In this document: positions 41,392 to 49,951 of the stretch, piece by piece
How the letters are laid out: each line of letters begins with the position of its first letter
Position numbering within the stretch: the stretch's first letter is position 1
Assembly: GCF_000176855.2 (NCBI RefSeq)
Contig: NC_015138.1
Span: forward strand, 4,402,001-4,466,000
Source: Paracidovorax avenae ATCC 19860
GTDB taxonomy: Bacteria > Pseudomonadota > Gammaproteobacteria > Burkholderiales > Burkholderiaceae_C
Length of the DNA stretch: 64,000 bases
Direction of reading: 5' to 3'
Position numbers and translations under genes: made by a program
Notes under the pieces: generated by a model
The model's database searches: none
What the model saw: only the letters and a program-made list of their open reading frames with translations
What the model was told of the DNA's origin: nothing

Positions 41392-43977
41392 ATGCAGATC
41401 TCCCGAATCCGCGCCCTGCGCGGCCCCAACGTCTGGACCCGCAGCACCGCCATGGAGGCCGTCGTCCACTGCGACGCCGCCGAGCGCGACATCACCCGGC
41501 TGCCCGGCCTGGAAGACCGCCTGCGGGCGCGCTTCCCCCGCATCGGCACGCTGCGTCCCGAAGGCGCAGAGGTGCCGGTCTCGCTGGCCGAGGTCGTCGA
41601 GGCCGCCGCGCACTCGCTGCAGTCCCTGGCCGGCTGCCCCATCACGTTCAGCCGCACGCATGCCACCGTGGAAGAAGGCACCTACCAGGTGGTCGTCGAG
41701 TACACCGAGGAAGCCGTCGGCCGCCTGGCCATGGAACTGGCCGACCGGCTGGTGCAGGCCGCACTGGCCGACACTCCCTTCGACGCGGATGCCGCCGTGG
41801 GCCAGTTGCGCGACCTGGACGAGGACGAGCGCATCGGCCCCTCCACCGGCTCCATCGTGGACGCCGCCGTGGCCCGGGGCATTCCTTTCCGCCGGCTGAC
41901 CAGCGGGTCGCTGGTGCAACTGGGCTGGGGCTCCCGGGCCCGGCGCATCCAGGCCGCGGAACTGGACATGACCAGCGCCGTGGCCGAATCCATCGCGCAG
42001 GACAAGGACCTCACGAAGCGCCTGCTGCACGCGGCCGGCGTGCCCGTGCCGCTGGGCCGGCCCGTGGCCGACCTGGAAGACGCCTGGAAAGTGGCCGAGG
42101 AAGTCGGCCTGCCCGTGGTCGTCAAGCCCCAGGACGGCAACCAGGGCAAGGGAGTGACGGTGAACATCACCACCCGCGCCCAGCTGGAAGCTGCCTATGC
42201 CACCGCGCAGGCCTTCAGCGACGAGGTGATGGTCGAGCGCTTCCTGCCCGGCCACGACTTCCGCCTGCTGGTGGTGGGCAACCAGCTGGTGGCCGCCGCC
42301 CGGCGCGAGCCGCCGCAGGTGCTGGGCGACGGCCACCACACCATCCGCGAGCTGGTGGAGATCGTCAACCAGGATCCGCGCCGCGGCAGCGGTCACGGCA
42401 CGGCGCTGACCAAGGTGCGCCTGGACGACATCGCCATCGCCCGCATCGCCTCGGAAGGACTCACGCCCGAGTCCGTGCCGGCCCAGGGCCAGCGCGTGGT
42501 GCTGCGCAACAACGCCAACCTGTCCACGGGCGGCAGCGCCACCGACGTGACGGACGACGTGCACCCCGAAGTCGCCGCACGCGCCGTGGAGGCCGCGCAG
42601 ACCATCGGCCTGCACATCTGCGGCGTGGACGTGGTGTGCGAGACCATGCTGCGCCCGCTGGAAGAGCAGAACGGGGGCATCGTCGAAGTCAACGCCGCTC
42701 CCGGCCTGCGCATGCACCTGGCGCCGTCCTTCGGCCGCCCGCGCAACGTGAGCGTGCCCATGGTCGATGCCCTGTTCCCGCCCGGAGAGAACGGCCGCGT
42801 GCCGCTGGTGGCGGTGACCGGCACCAACGGCAAGACCACTACCACGCGGCTGATCGCGCACCTGTTCACGGCCCATGGCTGGCGCACCGCGATGACCAAC
42901 ACGGACGGCGTGTACGTGAACGGCCGGCAGATCGACAGCGGCGATTGCTCGGGCCCCAGGAGCGCGCGCAATGCGCTCGCCCACCCCGAAACCGACGCTG
43001 CGGTTCTCGAATGCGCGCGCGGCGGCCTGCTGCGCGAGGGCCTGGGCTTCGACCGCTGCCAGGTGGCCGTGGTCACCAACGTGGGGGAAGGCGACCACCT
43101 GGGCATGAATTTCATCCATACCGTGCAGGATGTGGCCATCCTCAAGCGCGTGGTCGTGCAGAACGTGGCCGCGGACGGCTATGCCGTGCTCAACGCCGCC
43201 GACCCGCACGTGGCCGCCATGGCGCCGAGCAGCCCGGGCAAGGTCATCTTCTTCGCGCTGGACCGCCACCATCCGGTCATGGCCACGCACCGCGCCCGGG
43301 GGCAGCGCGTGGTGTACGTGGACGGCGACCACATCGTGGCGGCCGAGGATTCCTGGAGGGAGCAGATCGCACTGCGCGACATCCCGCTCACGCGCAATGG
43401 CGCGATCGGCTTCCAGGTCGAGAACGCGATGGCCTCCATCGCCGCGGCCTGGGGCATCGGCCTGCCGTGGGACACCATCCGCCGCGGCCTGGCCGGCTTC
43501 GTCAACGACAGCGACAACGCCCCCGGCCGCTTCAATGTCATGGACTTCCGCGGCGCGACCGTGATCGCCGACTACGGCCACAACCCCGACGCCATGCGCG
43601 CCCTGGTGTCGGCCGTGGACGCCCTGCCCGGCAACCGCCGCAGCGTGGTGATCAGCGGCGCGGGCGACCGGCGCGACGAGGACATCCGCGGGCAGACCGA
43701 GATCCTGGGCGCAGCCTTCGACGATGTCATCCTCTACCAGGACGCCGCCCAGCGGGGCCGGGCCGACGGCGAGGTGATGGCGCTGCTGCGCGAGGGCCTG
43801 GCCAACGCCTCCCGCACGAAGTACATCGACGAGATCCGCGGCGAGTTCGCGGCCATCGATGCCGCGCTCGCGCGGCTGCAGCCGGGCGACCTGTGCCTGG
43901 TGCTGGTGGACCAAGTGGAAGAAGCGCTCGCCCACCTTGCCCGGCGCTGCGCCGAGGGCGGCGGAGCCGGAGCATGA
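41392..43977 (+). CDS. cphA: cyanophycin synthetase
   Basis: An 861-residue complete cyanophycin synthetase, which polymerises aspartate and arginine into the storage polymer multi-L-arginyl-poly-L-aspartate. The ATP-grasp domain ([53 protein letters not shown]) adds one amino acid. The Mur-ligase domain has an intact P-loop GTNGKTT (477-483), [20 protein letters not shown] and [16 protein letters not shown], and adds the other. Length is typical. It follows the degenerate paralogue by 24 bp, and its stop overlaps the creA start (ATGA). Cyanophycin would be stored as cytoplasmic granules for nitrogen and carbon. Confidence 0.95.
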   Translation: MQISRIRALRGPNVWTRSTAMEAVVHCDAAERDITRLPGLEDRLRARFPRIGTLRPEGAEVPVSLAEVVEAAAHSLQSLAGCPITFSRTHATVEEGTYQVVVEYTEEAVGRLAMELADRLVQAALADTPFDADAAVGQLRDLDEDERIGPSTGSIVDAAVARGIPFRRLTSGSLVQLGWGSRARRIQAAELDMTSAVAESIAQDKDLTKRLLHAAGVPVPLGRPVADLEDAWKVAEEVGLPVVVKPQDGNQGKGVTVNITTRAQLEAAYATAQAFSDEVMVERFLPGHDFRLLVVGNQLVAAARREPPQVLGDGHHTIRELVEIVNQDPRRGSGHGTALTKVRLDDIAIARIASEGLTPESVPAQGQRVVLRNNANLSTGGSATDVTDDVHPEVAARAVEAAQTIGLHICGVDVVCETMLRPLEEQNGGIVEVNAAPGLRMHLAPSFGRPRNVSVPMVDALFPPGENGRVPLVAVTGTNGKTTTTRLIAHLFTAHGWRTAMTNTDGVYVNGRQIDSGDCSGPRSARNALAHPETDAAVLECARGGLLREGLGFDRCQVAVVTNVGEGDHLGMNFIHTVQDVAILKRVVVQNVAADGYAVLNAADPHVAAMAPSSPGKVIFFALDRHHPVMATHRARGQRVVYVDGDHIVAAEDSWREQIALRDIPLTRNGAIGFQVENAMASIAAAWGIGLPWDTIRRGLAGFVNDSDNAPGRFNVMDFRGATVIADYGHNPDAMRALVSAVDALPGNRRSVVISGAGDRRDEDIRGQTEILGAAFDDVILYQDAAQRGRADGEVMALLREGLANASRTKYIDEIRGEFAAIDAALARLQPGDLCLVLVDQVEEALAHLARRCAEGGGAGA

Positions 43978-44480
43978 GCGCCGCGCACGCTGTCCTGCGC
44001 CGGCTCGCCCGGCCCGCGCTGGCCTGCGCCCTCGCCGGCACGGCGCTGGTCGCCGCCGCGGACGGGCAGAAGATCGGCTCCGTCGATACGGCCTTCCAGT
44101 GGATCGGCCGCGACCACGACATCCTCGTGGAAGCCTACGACGACCCCGCCGTGCAGGGCGTGACCTGCTACGTCTCGCGCGCGCGCAAGGGCGGCATCAA
44201 GGGCACGCTGGGCCTGGCGGAAGACAGGGCGGAGGCCTCCATCGCCTGCCGCCAGGTCGGCCCCATTGCCTTCCCGCAGCCGCTCAAGGCCCAGGAAGAG
44301 GTGTTCAGCGAGCGCATGTCCATCCTCTTCAAGCGGCTGCGCATCGTGCGCATGGTGGATGCGCAGCGCAACACGCTGGTGTATCTCACCTACTCCGACA
44401 AGCTCATCGAAGGGTCGCCGCAGAACGCGGTGACGGCCGTGCCGGTGAACCGGGCCACGCCGATACCGCTGCGCAAGTAA
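43974..44480 (+). CDS. creA: CreA family protein
   Basis: A 168-residue exported protein with a signal peptide ([19 protein letters not shown]). The mature domain matches the CreA family ([47 protein letters not shown]-like [51 protein letters not shown]). Two cysteines are conserved and may form a disulfide. The role of CreA is not known. The ATG overlaps the cphA stop by 4 nt (43974-43977), so it is made with cyanophycin synthetase. A rho-independent terminator follows. Confidence 0.9.
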   Translation: MSAAHAVLRRLARPALACALAGTALVAAADGQKIGSVDTAFQWIGRDHDILVEAYDDPAVQGVTCYVSRARKGGIKGTLGLAEDRAEASIACRQVGPIAFPQPLKAQEEVFSERMSILFKRLRIVRMVDAQRNTLVYLTYSDKLIEGSPQNAVTAVPVNRATPIPLRK

Positions 44481-44521
44481 AGAGAAGAAGGGCGCGGCAC
44501 CGCCCTTCCCCCGCAGCCCAA

Positions 44522-44545
44522 CCCCGGCACCCGCCGGGGCTTTTT
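44522..44545 (+). terminator. rho-independent terminator after creA
   Basis: A perfect 7-bp GC stem CCCCGGC/GCCGGGG with an ACCC loop is followed by CTTTTT, 41 bp after the creA stop. It ends the cyanophycin operon. Confidence 0.85.
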
Positions 44546-44560
44546 CATGGCCGCGCGGGC

Positions 44561-44585
44561 AAAAAAATACCCGCCGAAGCGGGTA
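44561..44585 (-). terminator. rho-independent terminator on the minus strand
   Basis: On the minus strand, TACCCGC/GCGGGTA pairs perfectly around a TTCG loop and is followed by TTTTTTT. No minus-strand gene is recognisable immediately to the right (44586-45015), so it may be left from a gene lost when the effector region came in, or it may end an unrecognised small RNA. Confidence 0.65.
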
Positions 44586-44831
44586 AACAGCAGCCTGAGT
44601 AAGGAGGGAGGGAGAAGAGACAGCGGCTGCCGAACCTCTAATGTGCCCTGCTTGACTTAGGCCAGTCTTAAGAAAGACGAAAGGCGCGCTCCCCGGGGCA
44701 GGCAGTGACGCACCGGATGTCCTTCGCCCTCGGAAGATGGCCTGGGTAGCCACTCCCGCGAACAGAGCCTCGCCCTCTGTATCCCCTTCCCGTGCCGGAG
44801 TGCCTGCCCACAGGGCTTCTCCCCCACCACT

Positions 44832-44892
44832 TTCGCTTGTGCTGCGAGTATTTCGCTTTCGCAAAAACAGATGTGCTCCATGGGGATATATT
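44832..44892 (+). promoter_or_regulatory. perfect PIP box and -10 box of the C48 effector gene
   Basis: TTCGC (44832-44836), exactly 15 bp, then TTCGC (44852-44856) match the plant-inducible-promoter consensus TTCGB-N15-TTCGB bound by HrpX/HrpB regulators. A -10 hexamer TATATT (44887-44892, pattern YANNNT) follows 30 bp later, the canonical distance. The start codon is at 45016, giving a leader of roughly 115 nt. Confidence 0.85.
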
Positions 44893-45015
44893 TTCGCCCC
44901 TTTATAGCCTGCCAGAGATCACAAAATATTTTCTGTCAAACCCATATAACGAATGCCTGCATGCCACAGGACATTTCAGGGCGTCCAGGAGATATCGTGA
45001 TCCATACACATAAAA

Positions 45016-47319
45016 ATGGATAATTTTTTCAATTTCGACATCAACAGCTATCGCCGCATGACGGCGGCCATGGATGAGCCGAATGCGTCGCCCCCATCCC
45101 CAAGGAATGATGGAGATCGCACCCAGCGCTTTCACATGCACCCGTTGCGCGACGCTCTTCCTTCCCTGGAAATCGCTCACAGCCCTATTCAAAGTTCGGT
45201 GCATCGGATGCGTGCTCCCGCGCCCCAATCGACAAGACTGGAAAATCATCCCATTTTATTCGAAGCCTTGCCCCACTACGGCAACGGCGAGAACTGGCAA
45301 ACACTTCAGCAGAAATTTCCGGGCATTGGCAAATATCTTACCCCTTACGGAATCACCGATCACACCTCTACAACAGTGGTGGCGCATCTGAATTCCGCAG
45401 AGCGCCACCATCTGAAAAACCAGGCAACAAAACGGATAGAAACCCTTTACTCAGGCAAGGACCGTGATTTGGCGATTGAATACCTTGAAGACGCATTCTC
45501 CAATGAAAAAATCCGGGAAAAAACCCAACACCAAGCAGCCATACAAGAAGAAAAACTGGGAGCAACGCTGAAAAGCGAAAGGGAGTTTTTCAGAAAAATC
45601 ATAGAGGATTTTCTGGAAATCATTGACCGGTTCGAGGCCGGGGAGGCAATGAAATCCCTCAGCGACACCATCCCCAACATCAATTCATACATCAAAGGGG
45701 ATGGATACACCAAAAAATCCTCAGAATTCATCAAACACCTCACACCCCGTGAAAAAGAACGCATCGACCGTGCGTTTGAAAACCGTGCCAAATCCCAGGC
45801 TTACACCCCCTCAATCCGCAAAGAGCCCCCCCCGCAAGCCAGCAAACCCAACCGCCGCAAGAAATTGAACGGAATCCTCGCGACCATAAAAAACAATCCC
45901 CATATACTCCTGGAAATATCGCAAAGATTCAGCGACCCCCGGAAATCTGCAGAGGAAGTTTGCGGCAAGTTCCTCACCCAAGAAAGTCTTGAGAAATTAT
46001 TCGACCGGCTCAATGGCGACCTGACTGAAACTGGAGAGTTGGTCATCTCAAACGCCGAGCCACACATACAGGCAGCGATCCGCGCCAATTTCAAGCTCCG
46101 GTTCCAGAACGCTTCGCCGTCTGCATACGAAGCGCCTGCACCGGAAATCTCCCCCTATCCATCTGAAAATCCGTATCCTGGCTTGGCCCCCTATCAACAC
46201 CCTTATTACGGACAGCACTATCTTCCGCCCAGTGACTCCTTTTTCTCGGGTTTTTCCGATGAATTGCAGCGCAAGTACCCCCAAGCCCCCGCCACACCCC
46301 AGTATCCGCCAGCCACCCCCACTTTCAGCGATTTGGTGCCATACCAGGCACCCTACTATGGGCAGCACTATGTTCCACCCGGTGAATCGATTTTCTCAGG
46401 ATTCTCCGGCGAATTGCAGCGCAGGGGCTATCATCCGGAACCCGCCACACCCCAGTACCCGCAGATTTCCACCTCCACCTTCGATCTTTCATCGCTGAAT
46501 GAAGGCGCATATTCGGCCCGTGATTTCGACCTCAATACACCGTCAGAGGTTACACAGCCATGGCTCGGCGATGGCTATTACGGCGTCACGCCAGCGACCA
46601 GCCCCGAACGGATCGACGTGGATGCCCTGCCGTCGCCGCAGGAGCCATCCACCCCGGCAGCCCGGCCATCGGGCCCTTCCGAGACGGAGTGGCTGGGGGA
46701 CGAGCACTTGATCGCCTATATGGGCACGATTGCGGAACGGTTGGAAGGCCAGCCCAACGCGGAACTGCTCAATTTCGCCAACCCGCTGCTGGTGGGCCAG
46801 CTGATCCAGGGAGACCGCTCGCAGCGGCAGAACGCCATGCACCAGATCATGGCCAGGGGCGGCCCCATCATCTTCCTGCCGGTGAACGACCCGAACTCCC
46901 ACTGGTCGCTGCTCGTCATCGACCAGCGCAATGGCGATGCCTTTCACTACGACTCCCTGGTCCGCCCCCAGGACGCTGCGCAAGCGGTCGATACCAAGCA
47001 GTACGAGCTGGCCAGAGACGCAGCACGGGCAATGGATGTATACACACCTGTCCGTGGCAGGCCCATCGCGCGCCAGCGGGACGGGCACTCCTGTGGCGAC
47101 CATGTGCTGCAGGCCATGGACATACTGGCCCACAGCGTGGTCAACGGCACGTTCGGCCAGCCGCACACCATGGACCTGAGCGGCATCGAGACGGACCGTG
47201 GCCTTATCGCCGACACGATCGCCAACGCCAGTGCAGCCCGGGCCGCAGAAGCCGCCCCCGCGGCATCCCGCATGCACGAGAGGCCGGCGAAAAAGAGCAA
47301 GAAATGGTGGAAGTTCTAG
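45016..47319 (+). CDS. type III effector, Ulp1/C48 SUMO-protease-like
   Basis: A 767-residue protein. The C-terminal ~150 residues form a C48 (Ulp1) cysteine protease with His629 (NSHWSLLVID), Asp646 (FHYDSLV), Gln687 (ARQRDG) and Cys693 (HSCGDHV); the WLGDEHLIAYM start resembles XopD/NopD-type effectors that remove SUMO from plant proteins. Residues ~390-485 hold two copies of a ~45-residue repeat (PYYGQHYLPPSDSFFSGFS and PYYGQHYVPPGESIFSGFS). The C-terminus is basic (RPAKKSKKWWKF), a likely nuclear localisation signal. FDLNTPSE resembles a plant EAR repressor motif. The first two thirds are AT-rich compared with the chromosome, suggesting transfer. A perfect PIP box precedes the gene. Confidence 0.85.
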   Translation: MDNFFNFDINSYRRMTAAMDEPNASPPSPRNDGDRTQRFHMHPLRDALPSLEIAHSPIQSSVHRMRAPAPQSTRLENHPILFEALPHYGNGENWQTLQQKFPGIGKYLTPYGITDHTSTTVVAHLNSAERHHLKNQATKRIETLYSGKDRDLAIEYLEDAFSNEKIREKTQHQAAIQEEKLGATLKSEREFFRKIIEDFLEIIDRFEAGEAMKSLSDTIPNINSYIKGDGYTKKSSEFIKHLTPREKERIDRAFENRAKSQAYTPSIRKEPPPQASKPNRRKKLNGILATIKNNPHILLEISQRFSDPRKSAEEVCGKFLTQESLEKLFDRLNGDLTETGELVISNAEPHIQAAIRANFKLRFQNASPSAYEAPAPEISPYPSENPYPGLAPYQHPYYGQHYLPPSDSFFSGFSDELQRKYPQAPATPQYPPATPTFSDLVPYQAPYYGQHYVPPGESIFSGFSGELQRRGYHPEPATPQYPQISTSTFDLSSLNEGAYSARDFDLNTPSEVTQPWLGDGYYGVTPATSPERIDVDALPSPQEPSTPAARPSGPSETEWLGDEHLIAYMGTIAERLEGQPNAELLNFANPLLVGQLIQGDRSQRQNAMHQIMARGGPIIFLPVNDPNSHWSLLVIDQRNGDAFHYDSLVRPQDAAQAVDTKQYELARDAARAMDVYTPVRGRPIARQRDGHSCGDHVLQAMDILAHSVVNGTFGQPHTMDLSGIETDRGLIADTIANASAARAAEAAPAASRMHERPAKKSKKWWKF

Positions 47320-47335
47320 CGCGGGGCCGTCGGGC

Positions 47336-48019
47336 TCACCCCTGCGCGGCGATCTGCCGCAGGGCCTGCTCGAACACCTCCGGCGGCTGGCCGCCCTGGA
47401 TCAGGTGCCGCCCGTTCACGATGACGGCCGGCACGGAATGGATGCCGTGCTGCTGGTAGAAGGCTTCGCGCTCGCGCACCGCGTCGGCATACTCGCCGGA
47501 CTCCAGCACCTGCTGCGCGCGCGCCGCGTCCAGGCCCGTGCCGGCGGCCAGTTGCACGAGCAGTGCCCGGTCGCCGGGGTCGCGGCCTTCCGTGAAGTAG
47601 GCATGGAAAAGCGCCCGCTTGAGCGCCTCCTGGGCCTGCGGGCCAGCCGTCTCGTGCGCCCAGTGCAGCAGCTGGTGCGCATCGAAGGTGTTGTAGATGC
47701 GGCTGCGGCGGTCCATGCGGAACTCGAAGCCGAGCGCCGCGCCCCGCTCCGCAATGGCGCGCTGCGTCTGCGCGGTCTGCTCGGGGGAGGCCCCGTACTT
47801 CTCTGCCAGGTGTTCGCCGATGTCCTGCCCGCCGGCCGGCATCTGCGGATTGAGCTCGAACGGCTGGAAATGCAGCTCTGCCTGGACGGAGCCCTGGAGC
47901 GCGTCCAGCGCCCGGCCGAGCGACTGCAGGCCGATGGCGCACCAGGGGCAGGAGATGTCGGAGACGAAATCGATGCGCAGCGGGGTGGCGGAGGAAGATG
48001 TCGGGGGCACGGCGGACAT
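47336..48019 (-). CDS. DsbA-family oxidoreductase, FrnE-like
   Basis: A 227-residue thioredoxin-fold protein of the FrnE/2-hydroxychromene-2-carboxylate isomerase group within the DsbA family. The redox motif CPWC is near residue 22 (DFVSDISCPWCAIGLQSLG). The helical insertion and HSVPAVIVNGRHLIQGGQPP (cis-Pro loop) are typical. No signal peptide is present, so it acts in the cytoplasm, probably in thiol redox protection. The ATG at 48017-48019 follows GGAG. It is convergent with the effector gene (16 bp apart) and divergent from alkB. Confidence 0.88.
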   Translation of the reverse strand: MSAVPPTSSSATPLRIDFVSDISCPWCAIGLQSLGRALDALQGSVQAELHFQPFELNPQMPAGGQDIGEHLAEKYGASPEQTAQTQRAIAERGAALGFEFRMDRRSRIYNTFDAHQLLHWAHETAGPQAQEALKRALFHAYFTEGRDPGDRALLVQLAAGTGLDAARAQQVLESGEYADAVREREAFYQQHGIHSVPAVIVNGRHLIQGGQPPEVFEQALRQIAAQG

Positions 48020-48117
48020 GGAGGGATCTCCTTGGGGAAAACGTGGGATGCACGGGAGCATGGCAGGACGCGAGAGCCCTTGCAGAACTGCGGCAAAGGC
48101 GCCATGTGGCCTGTGCC

Positions 48118-48786
48118 ATGCCCGGATCAGCCGCCACGACACCCGACCTCTTCGACGGCGACACCGCCGGAGCCCCTGCCATCCCGCTGGGACCGGGCGC
48201 GGCGCTGCTGCGCGGGTTCGCGCTGCCGGTGGCGCCGGTGCTGCGCGAAGGAGTGCGGGCCGTGGCCCGCTCCGCTGCCTGGCGGCACATGGAAACACCG
48301 GGCGGGCGGTCGATGTCGGTCGCCACCACGTCCTGCGGCCGCCTGGGCTGGGTGAGCGACCGCCGCGGCTACCGCTATGCCCCGCTCGACCCCGGCTCCG
48401 GCACGGCCTGGCCTGCCATGCCGGACACCTTCCGGCGCCTGGCCCGGGAGGCAGCCGAGTACGCCGGGTTCCCGGATTTCGAGCCCGACAGCTGCCTGGT
48501 CAACCGCTACGCCCCCGGCGCGCGCCTGTCGCTGCACCAGGACCGGGACGAGCACGACCTGCAGGCGCCCATCGTGTCGGTGTCGCTCGGGCTCCCCGCG
48601 GTGTTCCTGTGGGGCGGCTTCGCGCGCACCGGCCCGGTGGCGCGCGTGCCGCTGCAGCATGGCGACGTGGTGGTGTGGGGCGGGCCGGACCGCCTGCGCT
48701 TCCACGGCGTGCAGCCGGTGAAGGATGGCCTGCACCCCGAATGGGGTGCGGAGCGGGTGAACCTCACCTTCCGCAAAGCGGGCTGA
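48118..48786 (+). CDS. alkB: DNA oxidative demethylase AlkB
   Basis: A 222-residue 2-oxoglutarate/Fe(II) dioxygenase that repairs 1-methyladenine and 3-methylcytosine in DNA. It has the substrate region METPGGRSMSVATTSCGRLG, LVNRYAPGARLSLHQDRDEH (iron ligands in HQD), GDVVVWGGPDRLRFHGVQPV (third histidine) and the terminal arginine pair in ERVNLTFRKAG. Length matches E. coli AlkB (216). The ATG at 48118 was chosen by family fit; the frame is open further upstream. It is separated from the divergent frnE-like gene by 98 bp and is not linked to ada. Confidence 0.92.
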   Translation: MPGSAATTPDLFDGDTAGAPAIPLGPGAALLRGFALPVAPVLREGVRAVARSAAWRHMETPGGRSMSVATTSCGRLGWVSDRRGYRYAPLDPGSGTAWPAMPDTFRRLAREAAEYAGFPDFEPDSCLVNRYAPGARLSLHQDRDEHDLQAPIVSVSLGLPAVFLWGGFARTGPVARVPLQHGDVVVWGGPDRLRFHGVQPVKDGLHPEWGAERVNLTFRKAG

Positions 48787-48796
48787 ATGGCAAAGG

Positions 48797-49840
48797 CTAG
48801 CTGAAACTCCGGCTGCGTCCGAACCAGCGGCTGGCCGCCCGGCGGGCCTCGTCCGCCATCCACTGGGCCACGCCCGCCGCATATTCGCCGTCCATCACGC
48901 CCTGGGCGGCCTGCGTCACCGCGCCTGCCACGCTGTGCGACAGCGCGGCGCGGTTCCCGCTCATGGATCGCCGGAGGGCGCCCGCGGCCGGCCCCGGCGT
49001 GCGAGCCTGCGCCGGTGGCTGCGCCTGCGCCTGCGCCGCGGCCAGGGCATCGCGCTGGCGAGCCATCCTCTGCCAGTAGGCCAGCAGCATGCCGAGACCG
49101 GCGAGCAGTTGCAGGCCCGCCAGTTGGCGATCCGGCAGATGCCGGAGCGTGCCGTACACCGCTTCGCCGATCAGGTCCTCGGCCAATTGCGGGCCATCGA
49201 GCTGCACCAGGGCCTGCGCGATGCGCCAGGCCGTTTCCTGGTCGCCGCGTTCCGCCAACTGCCGTGGCAGCGCGGCCGCACCGGCGGAAAACCACTGTGC
49301 GGCCGTGGCCAGCTGCGCGGCCATGGCAACGACCAGTTCCGGTTGCCGCAGGGTGTCCAGGACGACGGCGGTCCATACGGGATGGGCGCGCATCTCCTCG
49401 GTCAACCGCGCTGCCTGGCGCACCATGCTGCGCCACAGGGGCTGCAGGGCGGGGACCGGTCCCCTGGAGTCCCGCAGGCCCTCCGGCGCCGCAGGCTGCG
49501 GCGAAGAATCCGCACGGGGTGCGACACCGGAGGAAGACGCACCGGCGGCGCGTGGAGGACGGCCGGCGTTTCCGGGCAGTCCCGCGTGCGCGGGCAGGGA
49601 ATGGGCGCGCGGCAGCAGCGGGCCCGCATGGGTGAGCCGCCGCGGCCCAGCCTCCTGCTCCCGCGCATCGACAGGCTCGGGGTGGGAAGGCGCGGCGTGG
49701 CGGCGGGACGATCGCGGCGATGTGGCAGGCGGGGTGGAAGGCATCGGAGCAGGCGCCGGCCAGCGGACAGGCAGCGCAATGCGGTGGTCGAAGGCGGGCA
49801 CGGAGCGCAGCGCCCGGCCCTGCGGACGGGATGCGGACAT
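48797..49840 (-). CDS. unknown protein downstream of a PIP box, candidate type III effector
   Basis: A 347-residue protein of no recognised family. Residues 1-~130 are rich in Pro, Ser, Ala and Arg and look disordered (for example PAPAPMPSTPPATSPRSSRR), as in the secretion leaders of type III effectors. The rest is helical (MVRQAARLTEEMRAHPVWTA, AWRIAQALVQLDGPQLAEDL, LAGLQLLAGLGMLLAYWQRM). There is a C-terminal segment RMADEARRAAS-type (WMADEARRAASRWFGRSRSF). A perfect TTCGC-N15-TTCGC lies 50 bp upstream in the right direction. The ATG at 49840 is close to the expected transcription start, so an internal ATG at 49744 may be used. No signal peptide is present. Effector status is inferred. Confidence 0.6.
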   Translation of the reverse strand: MSASRPQGRALRSVPAFDHRIALPVRWPAPAPMPSTPPATSPRSSRRHAAPSHPEPVDAREQEAGPRRLTHAGPLLPRAHSLPAHAGLPGNAGRPPRAAGASSSGVAPRADSSPQPAAPEGLRDSRGPVPALQPLWRSMVRQAARLTEEMRAHPVWTAVVLDTLRQPELVVAMAAQLATAAQWFSAGAAALPRQLAERGDQETAWRIAQALVQLDGPQLAEDLIGEAVYGTLRHLPDRQLAGLQLLAGLGMLLAYWQRMARQRDALAAAQAQAQPPAQARTPGPAAGALRRSMSGNRAALSHSVAGAVTQAAQGVMDGEYAAGVAQWMADEARRAASRWFGRSRSFS

Positions 49841-49889
49841 CCCATGGGATGCATTGAAGCGGCCCGGCCGGCCACGGGGTGCCCGGCAC

Positions 49890-49914
49890 GCGAAGCGGCC
49901 ATTGCGTGCGCGAA
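49890..49914 (-). promoter_or_regulatory. perfect PIP box upstream of the unknown gene at 48797-49840
   Basis: On the minus strand TTCGC (49914-49910), 15 bp, TTCGC (49894-49890) match the HrpX-binding consensus exactly. The best -10 candidate, CAATGC (49856-49851), is 33 bp further on and lacks the final T, so the promoter is less convincing than the one at 44832. Confidence 0.6.
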
Positions 49915-49951
49915 CCCTGTCACCCCGGCGGCGGCGCCCAGGGTAAACGCC

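Noticed and set aside
39121..43935. 1604-codon minus-strand frame opposite the cyanophycin synthetase genes
   Set aside because: An antisense artefact of codon bias, rich in His/Gly/Arg and lacking any domain pattern.
44858..44862. A third TTCGC immediately after the PIP box
   Set aside because: Its distance to the other TTCGC motifs is not 15 bp; the 44832/44852 pair with the correctly spaced -10 is sufficient.
44657..44881. Small minus-strand frame over the PIP-box region
   Set aside because: No ribosome site or similarity, and it overlaps a well-supported promoter.
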